From: Acidobacteria bacterium AB60
GTDB lineage: Bacteria > Acidobacteriota > Terriglobia > Terriglobales > Acidobacteriaceae
DNA: 64,000 bases
Assembly (NCBI GenBank): GCA_008682415.1
Contig: VANK01000012.1
Span: 62,001-126,000 of the forward strand
Direction: 5' to 3'
Shown here: one piece after another, positions 18,432 to 26,559 of the stretch
How the letters are laid out: each line of letters opens with the position of its first letter
Position numbering within the stretch: position 1 is the first letter of the stretch
The notes under the pieces: model-generated
Databases searched by the model: none
The model's input: the letters and a program-made list of their open reading frames with translations, nothing else
Told to the model about the DNA's origin: nothing
Made by a program: the position numbers and the translations under genes

Positions 18432-20012
18432 ATGGCCATCGTTGCTGGCGTTGATTTCGGAACTCTGAGCGTGCGCGTCTCCATCGTCGACAGCGTGCGC
18501 GGCCGTATCGGCTCCGCCGTCGAGGAGTACCCGCTCCACCGCAAGCGCGAAGATCCCGACTACGCCACGCAGGCGCACGCCGACCACATGCGCGCCCTCG
18601 CTGCTGCCTGCCGCAAGGCCGTCGCCGATGCCGGCATCGAGGGCTCCGCCGTCGCAGCCATCGCCCTCGACACCACCGGCTCCAGCGTCGTCCCGGTCGA
18701 CGCCCGGATGCAGCCGCTCAACGAGTACTACCTCTGGTGCGATCACCGCGCCAAAGACGAGGCCCAGCAGATCACCACCCTCGCGCACCAGGATCATGTC
18801 GAAGCCATCGACTGGTGCGGCGGCGTCTACTCCCACGAGTGGGGATTCGCGAAGCTCCTGCACTGGCTGCGCCACAACCCCGACAAGCGCTCCCAGTTCG
18901 CCTCCGCCTTCGAGCACTGCGACATGGTCGCCGCCACCCTCTGCGGCATCACCGATCCCGCGCAGGTCAAGCGCAGCGTCTGCGCCATGGGCCACAAGTG
19001 GATGTGGAACCCCAAGTGGGACGGCCTGCCCCCCCAGTCCTTCCTCTCCAAACTCGACCCGCTCCTCGACGGCGTTCGCGCCAAACTCGCCGGCGACTAC
19101 CAGACCTCCGACCACCTCGCCGGACACCTCTCCCCGCATTGGGCGGCGGAGCTCGGCCTTCGTCCCGGCATCCCCGTCCCCGTCGGCGCCTTCGACGCTC
19201 ACTGGGACGCCATCGGCGCCGGCTGCCGCGAAGGCGACGTCGTCAACGTCGTCGGCACCTCCACCTGCATCATCGCCATGGCCAAAAAGACAGAGCTCGT
19301 GCCCGGCGTCTGTGGCGTGGTTCCCGGCAGCGTGCATCCGCAGTACACCGGCATCGAGGCGGGCCTCTCCGCCACCGGCGACATCTTCGAGGCCATCGCC
19401 CGCCGCGCCGGCCACAAAGTCTCCGAGCTCGCCCGCGGCCTCGAAGCCTTTCGCGCCGGCCAGACCGGCCTCCTCCGCATGAGCTGGGACAACGGCGACC
19501 GCACCGTCCTCGTCAATCCTGAACTCGGCGGCGTCACCCTCGGCTGGAACCTCGTCCACACCGCGCAGGACGAGCTCTTCGCCGCCATCGAAGGCACCGC
19601 CTTCCACACCCGCATCATCCTCGAGCGCATGGCCGAGCACGGCGTCCCCGTCGATCGCGTCATCAATGGCGGCGGCATTCCCCAGAACAATCCCGTCCTC
19701 AACCAGGTCTACGCCAACGTCCTCGGCAAGCCCGTGCTGGTCCCCTCCGCCCTGCCCACCAGCCTCGGCTCCGCCATCTTCGCGTTCACCGCGGCCGGCG
19801 CGTTCCCATCCATTGAAGACGCGCAGTCCGCGCTCTGTCCCAGCTTCAAAACCATCCAGCCCGATCCGCGCGCGCAGCGCGTCTACGAGCGCCTCTACCC
19901 GATCTATCGCAGGCTCTACTTCGGTCTAGGCGCGCGTTCTGCTGCTCCCGTCGCCATCGGAGACGTGCTCCCCGACCTGCGCAAGATCGCGCGCGACGCT
20001 CTCTCCGCCTGA
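18432..20012 (+). CDS. araB: Ribulokinase (FGGY family)
   Basis: 526 residues. DFGTLSVRVS at the N-terminus is the phosphate-binding loop of the actin-like FGGY kinases. The segments YYLWCDHRA near 98, WCGGVYSHEWG near 131, VVGTSTCII near 274 and NGGGIPQNNPVLNQV near 413 are those of ribulokinases rather than xylulokinases or glycerol kinases. It phosphorylates L-ribulose to L-ribulose 5-phosphate in arabinose catabolism. AAAGGA upstream at 18420-18425 supports the start. araA and araD are not in the window. It follows the GH42 gene closely. Confidence 0.9.
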   Translation: MAIVAGVDFGTLSVRVSIVDSVRGRIGSAVEEYPLHRKREDPDYATQAHADHMRALAAACRKAVADAGIEGSAVAAIALDTTGSSVVPVDARMQPLNEYYLWCDHRAKDEAQQITTLAHQDHVEAIDWCGGVYSHEWGFAKLLHWLRHNPDKRSQFASAFEHCDMVAATLCGITDPAQVKRSVCAMGHKWMWNPKWDGLPPQSFLSKLDPLLDGVRAKLAGDYQTSDHLAGHLSPHWAAELGLRPGIPVPVGAFDAHWDAIGAGCREGDVVNVVGTSTCIIAMAKKTELVPGVCGVVPGSVHPQYTGIEAGLSATGDIFEAIARRAGHKVSELARGLEAFRAGQTGLLRMSWDNGDRTVLVNPELGGVTLGWNLVHTAQDELFAAIEGTAFHTRIILERMAEHGVPVDRVINGGGIPQNNPVLNQVYANVLGKPVLVPSALPTSLGSAIFAFTAAGAFPSIEDAQSALCPSFKTIQPDPRAQRVYERLYPIYRRLYFGLGARSAAPVAIGDVLPDLRKIARDALSA

Positions 20013-20101
20013 GAACAGTCCGCCGCGTACGGTATCCTCGTCTCAAAACGCGAGAGAACGCCTCACCATCCCTTGCGTTGTCAGGCAACCGTGAGGTCGG
20101 C

Positions 20102-23100
20102 ATGAGCACAAAACCAGACGTGAGCGCCTTTCCGATCCTCCACAATCTCCCGCGGCTCGACCACGAGCGCTTCGCAGCCCATCGCGAGCTCGAAGCGCGC
20201 CTCCAGTCCGTCATCCGCGGGGAAGTCCGCTTCGACATGGGCTCACGCGCCCTCTATGCCACCGACGCCTCCAACTACCGCCAGCTCCCCATCGGCGTGA
20301 TCGTCCCGCGCGACGCCGCCGACGTCGAAGCCGCGCTTGCAGCCTGCCGCGCCACCGGCGCCGCTGTGCTCCCCCGTGGCGGTGGCACCAGCCTTGCCGG
20401 GCAATGCGCCAACACCGCCGTCGTCTTCGATTACTCGAAGTACATGAACCGCCTCGAAGCCCTCGATCCTCAGGCGAAGCTCGCCACCGTCCAGCCCGGA
20501 ATCGTTCTCGATCGCCTCCGTGAAGCCGCCGAGGTCCACCACCTCACCTACGCGCCCGATCCCGCCACCCACAACCGCTGCACCCTCGGCGGCATGATCG
20601 GCAACAACAGCTGCGGGGTCCACGGCCTGCTCGGCGGCAAGGTCGTTGACAACGTCGAGTCCCTCGACATCGTCCTCTACGACGGCACACGCATGACCGT
20701 CGGCCGCACCCACCCCGACGAGCTCGAATCCATCATGCGCGCCGGCGGCCGCAAAGGCCAGATCTACGCCGGCCTCAAGCGCCTGGCCGATCAATACGCG
20801 CCGCTCGTCCGGGAAAAATTCCCCCACATTCCGCGCCGCGTCTCCGGCTATAACCTCGACGAGCTCCTCCCCGAGAACGGCTTTCACGTCGCCCGCGCGC
20901 TCGTCGGGACCGAAGGCACCTGCGCCAATATTCTCTCCGCCCAGCTCAACCTCACCGCCAGCCCCCAGCATCGCGTCCTCACCGTGCTCGCGTTTCCTGA
21001 TGCCTTCGCGGCCGCTGATGCCGTCCCGCGCGCGCTGGAGCACAAGCCCATCGGCCTTGAAGGCTTTGACAAGATGCTCGTCGATTTCATGCGCCGCAAG
21101 GGACTGGCCTCCCGCGAGCTCGAAAAGCTTCCGCCCGGCGCCAACTTCCTCCTCCTCGAAGTAGGCGCCGACTCCGAACAGGAAGCTCGCGCCAGGGCCG
21201 AAGCCGTCGCCCGCGACGCACAAAACTGGCCCGACAAGCCCATTACCCACATCTGCAGCCAATCCGAGGCCGAGAGCGTCTGGTACGTCCGCGAGATGGC
21301 CCTCGGTGCCGTCGTCTTCGTTCCTGGCGAGCCCGACCGCTACGAGGGCTGGGAAGACTCCGCCGTCCCGCCCGACAAACTCGGATCCTACCTGCGCGAC
21401 ATCCACAAGCTCATGGACGAGTACGGCTACAGCACGCCCGTGTATGGCCACTACGGCCAGGGCTGCGTCCACATGCGCATCAACTTCGACTTCCGCTCCG
21501 ACGCAGGCGTGCGCAAGTTCCGCGAGTTCATCGATCGCGCCGCGGATGTGGTGCTCAAATACGGCGGCTCCTTCAGTGGCGAACATGGCGACGGCCAGTC
21601 CCGCGCCGCTCTCCTGCCCAAGATGTTCGGCCCCGAGCTCATGCAGGCCTTCCGCGAGTTCAAGGCGCTCTGGGATCCTGACAACCGCATGAACCCGGGC
21701 AAGCTCGTCGATGCCGTCCGCGTCTACGACCCCGCGGAAAACCTTCGCCATGAGCTCGCCTCCGCGGGCGGCGAAAAGCTCCCCACGCGCTTCGAATCCC
21801 ACTTCGCGTTCCAGCGCGATGAAGGCTCCATGGAGCGTGCCACCGAGCGCTGCGTCGGCGTCGGTGCCTGCCGCAAGCAGTCGCCCGGCGTCATGTGCCC
21901 CAGCTATCGCGCCACCGGCGAGGAGATGCACTCCACCCGCGGCCGCGCCCACCTGCTCTGGGAGATGCTCGCCGGCGACCTCCGTCACGAAGGCTTTCAG
22001 TCCGACTCCATCAATGAAGCTCTCTCCCTTTGTCTGAGCTGCAAAGCTTGCAAGCATGAATGTCCCGTTCAGGTCGACATGGCGCAGTACAAGGCCGAGT
22101 TCCTCGCCCAGCGCTACAAAGCTCGCCGTCATCCCCTGCAGCACTACGTCTTCGCTTTTGCCGACAAGCTCGCCCGCTGGGGCTCCCGCTTCCCGCGCCT
22201 CACCAACTTCATCCTGCGCGGACCCTTCAGCTGGATCGTCAAGCGCATCCTCGGCGTGGCTCCGCAGCGCCGCCTGCCTGCGCTCGCCGGCACGAGCTTC
22301 ACAAGTAGCTTGGGAACCGGTAAAGACTCCAGCCGTGCCGGCGACGTTCCCAACCAAAACGCGGCTTCCGTTCCTGCAAACGCATCAGACCGGCAACCAG
22401 TCGTCTTGTGGCCCGACACCTGGAACAACTACTACTATCCGCAATCCCTGCACGCCGCTGAGACACTCCTGCTCGACGCAGGCTTCCGCGTCTTCACCCC
22501 GCGCCATCACATCTGCTGCGGTCGACCCCTCTATGACTTCGGCTTCCTCGATCAGGCCCGCCAGTACCTCGCCGGCGTCCTCGATCGCATGACTCCGCAG
22601 ATTGAAGCGGGCGTCCCCTTCATCTTCCTGGAGCCAAGCTGCGCCAGCGTCTTTCGCGACGAGCTCCCGGAACTGTTTCCGCACGATCCCCGCGCCGCCA
22701 GGCTGCGCGACTCGGTCTGGCTCCTCGCCGACTTCCTCGCTGCCAACGCCCCGCAAGTTCCCGCGGATCTCCTCAAGGGCCAGCGCATCCTGGTCCACGG
22801 CCACTGCCATCACAAGGCCGTCTTTCGAGGTCCTTCCAGCGAGATCGACCTCCTGCGCAAGGCAGGCGCCACCGCCGATCTCATTCAGGCGGGCTGCTGC
22901 GGCATGGCCGGCCCCTTCGGCTTCGAAACAGAAAAGTTCGAAGTCTCCAAAATCATCGCCAACCAGGACCTGCTGCCCGCCGTGAACGCTGCCTCGCCGG
23001 AGACCATCATCGTCGCCGACGGCTTCAGCTGCCGCGAGCAGATCGACCAGCTCGGCCACCGCCGCGCCATCCACTTCGCCGAAGCGTTGGCTGCTATGTC

Positions 23101-23113
23101 CGGCGACAAATAG
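20102..23113 (+). CDS. FAD-linked oxidase with Fe-S and CCG domains (D-lactate/2-hydroxyacid dehydrogenase-like)
   Basis: 1003 residues from the ATG at 20102, which has GAGG 6 bases upstream; a TTG at 20078 would add 8 residues. Order: FAD-binding type 4 domain (PRGGGTSLAGQC), FAD-linked oxidase C-terminal domain (GHYGQGCVHMRINFDF, SGEHGDG), a 4Fe-4S region (CVGVGACRKQSPGVMCPS and CLSCKACKHECP), then two cysteine-rich CCG modules (ICCGRPLYDFG, GCCGMAGPFG). This is the YdiJ/GlcD-GlcF-fusion layout, oxidising a 2-hydroxyacid such as D-lactate and passing electrons to the respiratory chain. The exact substrate cannot be read from the sequence. A low-conservation linker lies near residues 725-760. 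Confidence 0.85.
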   Translation: MSTKPDVSAFPILHNLPRLDHERFAAHRELEARLQSVIRGEVRFDMGSRALYATDASNYRQLPIGVIVPRDAADVEAALAACRATGAAVLPRGGGTSLAGQCANTAVVFDYSKYMNRLEALDPQAKLATVQPGIVLDRLREAAEVHHLTYAPDPATHNRCTLGGMIGNNSCGVHGLLGGKVVDNVESLDIVLYDGTRMTVGRTHPDELESIMRAGGRKGQIYAGLKRLADQYAPLVREKFPHIPRRVSGYNLDELLPENGFHVARALVGTEGTCANILSAQLNLTASPQHRVLTVLAFPDAFAAADAVPRALEHKPIGLEGFDKMLVDFMRRKGLASRELEKLPPGANFLLLEVGADSEQEARARAEAVARDAQNWPDKPITHICSQSEAESVWYVREMALGAVVFVPGEPDRYEGWEDSAVPPDKLGSYLRDIHKLMDEYGYSTPVYGHYGQGCVHMRINFDFRSDAGVRKFREFIDRAADVVLKYGGSFSGEHGDGQSRAALLPKMFGPELMQAFREFKALWDPDNRMNPGKLVDAVRVYDPAENLRHELASAGGEKLPTRFESHFAFQRDEGSMERATERCVGVGACRKQSPGVMCPSYRATGEEMHSTRGRAHLLWEMLAGDLRHEGFQSDSINEALSLCLSCKACKHECPVQVDMAQYKAEFLAQRYKARRHPLQHYVFAFADKLARWGSRFPRLTNFILRGPFSWIVKRILGVAPQRRLPALAGTSFTSSLGTGKDSSRAGDVPNQNAASVPANASDRQPVVLWPDTWNNYYYPQSLHAAETLLLDAGFRVFTPRHHICCGRPLYDFGFLDQARQYLAGVLDRMTPQIEAGVPFIFLEPSCASVFRDELPELFPHDPRAARLRDSVWLLADFLAANAPQVPADLLKGQRILVHGHCHHKAVFRGPSSEIDLLRKAGATADLIQAGCCGMAGPFGFETEKFEVSKIIANQDLLPAVNAASPETIIVADGFSCREQIDQLGHRRAIHFAEALAAMSGDK

Positions 23114-23164
23114 AAGCGCTCCCGCCTGCGCTACCATAAGCTTTCACGCCGGGGAGAAGCGCCC

Positions 23165-23461
23165 ATGTTCATCGTCGTCTGGCAGTTCGAGATCGCTGAA
23201 GAGAACGTCGCCGCGTTTGAAGCTGCCTACGGCCCCGACGGCTCCTGGGCCCAGCTCTTCCGCTCCTCGCCCGAGTACCACGGCACGGAACTGCTTCGCG
23301 ATGCCTACGCCGCCGGCAACTACCTCACCATCGATCGCTGGTCCAGTGAAGATGCCTTCCGCGCCTTCCGCCGCGAGCACGATGCCGCTTACGAGTCCCT
23401 CGACCGCTCCTGCGATGCCCTCACGCTTCGCGAAACTCGTGTCGGCGCTTACGCAGTCTGA
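23165..23461 (+). CDS. Small ABM-fold (antibiotic biosynthesis monooxygenase-like) protein
   Basis: 98 residues starting MFIVVWQFEI with a dimeric alpha+beta barrel pattern: beta strand, helix (EENVAAFEAAYG), GTELLRDAYAAGNYLTIDRW, helix EDAFRAFRREHDAAYESL. The spacing is that of the ABM/EthD-like superfamily. GGGGAGAAG upstream gives a ribosome-binding site. It lies 51 bases after the dehydrogenase and may share its transcript. No substrate can be proposed. Confidence 0.65.
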   Translation: MFIVVWQFEIAEENVAAFEAAYGPDGSWAQLFRSSPEYHGTELLRDAYAAGNYLTIDRWSSEDAFRAFRREHDAAYESLDRSCDALTLRETRVGAYAV

Positions 23462-23484
23462 CCAGGGGTTGCTCGGACCGCGAA

Positions 23485-23922
23485 CTAGCCGAGAACCAGA
23501 ACGTTCCGGCTGAACTTCGGGCCCGCCAGGTAATGCAATCCTCTGTCGAACGTGACGAGCACGCCGTCTTCCTTGACTGCTAGCCCCAGCAGGTATGCGT
23601 CGGTCACCTGCTGATGACCGGAAATGCGCGCAACGAACGGCGACGTAAGATCGACCCAACCGTCTCGGATCTCCCAATATCGATACCCGGGCAGTGCCTT
23701 CAATGACTGCAGTATGGCAATGGCCCGCGCAAATGTGTGAGGGCCTGGCAGAAACGCGGGTCTTGTCGTTACGCGCACGAATCCGGCCTCTGTAAGTGGG
23801 CAGATTCCCCAAGTGTGTCGCTCGGAGGATGCAAACCAGGTCCGGGCAATCTGGTGATGGTCGTGCCGTTGATCCGCGAGCGCGATCAGGACGTTCAGAT
23901 CAAGCAAACTTCTTTGGATCAA
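23485..23922 (-). CDS. vapC: PIN-domain ribonuclease toxin (VapC-type)
   Basis: 145 residues with the acidic PIN-domain residues in place: Asp8 in LLDLNVLIALAD, Glu45 in PLTEAGFVR, Asp109 in VTDAYLLGLA and Asp126 in VTFDRGL. VapC toxins are Mg-dependent RNases, often cutting tRNA or rRNA. The start overlaps the upstream ribbon-helix-helix antitoxin gene by 23 bases, the usual antitoxin-first layout. The pair stands directly upstream of recA on the opposite strand. Confidence 0.88.
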   Translation of the reverse strand: MIQRSLLDLNVLIALADQRHDHHQIARTWFASSERHTWGICPLTEAGFVRVTTRPAFLPGPHTFARAIAILQSLKALPGYRYWEIRDGWVDLTSPFVARISGHQQVTDAYLLGLAVKEDGVLVTFDRGLHYLAGPKFSRNVLVLG

Positions 23923-24157
23923 ATTCTTCCTCCTCGAGCTTCTTCACCATTTCGCACGTAATGATTCCTCCGGCCGGAGGAAACATGGGGAAGCCCTCAG
24001 GAGAAAACACGATCAGGGGTTCAGGGTCGGGGTTCTTGGAACGTTCGGCTTTACGCACCAGTTCGTTCATTGCAGCGCTAAGAGTGATGCCTCGAGCCTT
24101 GGCGTAGTAAAGCGCAAACTCGTGGACGTCATCATCGAGGGTCACCGTGGTTCGCAT
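23900..24157 (-). CDS. vapB: Ribbon-helix-helix antitoxin (VapB-type)
   Basis: 85 residues starting MRTTVTLDDDVHEFA, a typical ribbon-helix-helix beginning (beta strand plus helix, then GITLSAAMNELVRKAE). It is followed by a proline-rich linker and an acidic tail (KKLEEEEFDPKKF) expected to wrap the toxin. It binds its own promoter and neutralises the PIN toxin encoded in the overlapping downstream gene. The stop lies inside the toxin gene, suggesting translational coupling. Confidence 0.85.
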   Translation of the reverse strand: MRTTVTLDDDVHEFALYYAKARGITLSAAMNELVRKAERSKNPDPEPLIVFSPEGFPMFPPAGGIITCEMVKKLEEEEFDPKKFA

Positions 24158-24296
24158 GGACCAAGCTTACGTCATTTTTAGAAATGATGCGATCCACCGG
24201 AACTGATGCAGTCTCGATAATTTGATGCACCGCCTTTCTCCCCTCGCTTTGTACCTTGCTGTTGTCTCTCACAGCACGACGTATTCGCCATCACAC

Positions 24297-24311
24297 AAGT
24301 AGTAACTACTT
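24297..24311. promoter_or_regulatory. 15-bp palindrome upstream of recA, candidate LexA operator
   Basis: AAGTAGT-A-ACTACTT is a perfect palindrome around one central base, 129 bases before the recA start. Its AGTAGT/ACTACT halves resemble the TAGTA/TACTA half-sites of xanthomonad LexA boxes. The acidobacterial LexA motif is not something I can check here, so the operator role is inference. It could also belong to the divergent vapBC promoter. Confidence 0.4.
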
Positions 24312-24440
24312 TCTCTTAATCTTCGCTTTTTCGTATATGGGCGCTGTCCCAAACTGCTACAATCCGATCGAAATGCAGCCAGGTTTTCCGCCTGCTCCAC
24401 GCCCGCAGGAGCGCCCTGTCACTGCTCAGAAGGAGCCCAC

Positions 24441-25520
<1,080 letters not shown>

Positions 25521-25540
25521 CCTGCATTCAAAACTCCCTC

Positions 25541-25570
25541 GAGCGCTTGAGCAATCAGGCGCTCCTTTGA
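25541..25570 (+). terminator. Possible terminator after recA
   Basis: GAGCGC (25541-25546) and GCGCTC (25559-25564) form a 6-bp stem, with one more G-T pair inside, followed by CTTTGA. It begins 20 bases after the recA stop. The T-tract is short, so this is a weak candidate. Confidence 0.4.
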
Positions 25571-25596
25571 TGGTGGGCTTTGACGCCGTCTCAAAA

Positions 25597-25620
25597 GGTA
25601 GGTAAGGTAGGTAGGTAAGG
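25597..25620. repeat. GGTA-type short tandem repeat
   Basis: The stretch consists of GGTAGGTAA, GGTAGGTAGGTAA and a final GG, i.e. five tetranucleotide units with two extra A. It ends 8 bases before the start of the next gene, where GTAAGGAG also serves as the ribosome-binding site, so slippage could alter that spacing. Confidence 0.6.
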
Positions 25621-25628
25621 AGCCTGCC

Positions 25629-26084
25629 ATGAGCCCTTCTGAGATGACCAAGGAGCATGTGATCGCGAACTATGTTCGATTCGCGCGCCTGCGCGGTGAC
25701 CGGACAATCCAGGTTCGCGTGGGGGATGTGCTTAAGCAGCTCGGCTGGACGAATCGGACCCCCTCGGTCTTCTCGACCTTGAACTCGCAGGCCTTTCAAA
25801 AGGAAGCCGGCTTGGAATTGCTGGAGAAGCACGGCGGCCCCTCATCAGGCGGTCCAAGCACCACGTGGGTCTTCACCTACAAACTCATCGACGCACCCCA
25901 ATCAACCGATCAGGCAGTTGTGGCGAATGGCGCGGGACTCTCGAACCTGAAAGGGATCCTTCGTGATGTCCTGCAGGAGTTTGGAGGGGGAGAAGCTTAT
26001 TTGAAAGCGGAACGGGAATGGGGACCCGATCCGTGGGAACGGGTTGCCGAAGAGAAACGTACAGATCCTGGTGATCACCGGTGA
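25629..26084 (+). CDS. Uncharacterised protein paired with a PIN toxin, possible antitoxin
   Basis: 151 residues, no family recognised. The N-terminal half (VIANYVRFARLRG, VRVGDVLKQLGWTNRTPSVFS) is helical and could be a winged-helix DNA-binding unit. Beyond a Ser/Gly-rich turn lies a second helical part (LSNLKGILRDVLQEFGGG) and a Trp-containing charged tail. The last 4 bases (GTGA) overlap the start of the PIN gene, a sign of translational coupling. At this length it is about twice a usual VapB. Codon choice is less C-biased than in recA, hinting at separate origin. Antitoxin role is inferred from context only. Confidence 0.7.
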   Translation: MSPSEMTKEHVIANYVRFARLRGDRTIQVRVGDVLKQLGWTNRTPSVFSTLNSQAFQKEAGLELLEKHGGPSSGGPSTTWVFTYKLIDAPQSTDQAVVANGAGLSNLKGILRDVLQEFGGGEAYLKAEREWGPDPWERVAEEKRTDPGDHR

Positions 26085-26506
26085 GCCAGATCTACTGGGA
26101 TTCCATGGTGTTCATTTATCTGCTCGAATCGCATCCCCAGTTCTCCTCCAAAGTGGAGCGCATCCTCAAGCAGATTGAAGTTCGGGGAGACACGTTGATC
26201 ACCAGTGTGTTCACCATCGGAGAAGTCCTCACGGGACCGCGCCGCGCGGGCGTTCCCAGGATCGTCGATGCCATCAAGTCCTACTTCGATAGCGGCCGCG
26301 TCGTGCTTCTTCCATTCGACAAAGAGACTGCCGATCGCTACAGCATTCTTCGCTCCTCCCTGAAGGTGAGTCAGGCAGACGGAATCCATCTGGCGACGGC
26401 GGCGATCGCCGGCGCGGACATGTTTGTCACCAACGATCAAAAGCTCTGGGCGATGCACGTTCCGGGGATCAAGTTTATGGTGGATTTGGACGGCAAAGTC
26501 TTCTGA
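26081..26506 (+). CDS. PIN-domain protein, probable toxin
   Basis: 141 residues from a GTG start that overlaps the preceding stop (GTGA). Acidic PIN residues are visible: Asp7 in YWDSMVFIYLLE, Glu48 in FTIGEVLTG, Asp100 in QADGIHLATAA and Asp119 in FVTNDQKLW. The Leu-rich segment and the final (F/V)TND motif are of the VapC group. It is expected to be a metal-dependent RNase held in check by the coupled upstream protein. It is quite different in sequence from the PIN protein on the other side of recA. Confidence 0.85.
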   Translation: MSQIYWDSMVFIYLLESHPQFSSKVERILKQIEVRGDTLITSVFTIGEVLTGPRRAGVPRIVDAIKSYFDSGRVVLLPFDKETADRYSILRSSLKVSQADGIHLATAAIAGADMFVTNDQKLWAMHVPGIKFMVDLDGKVF

Positions 26507-26559
26507 GGAGAGACACGCATCTTCAGCCGGAGGATCAAGACTCTACACTTGGATTACGC

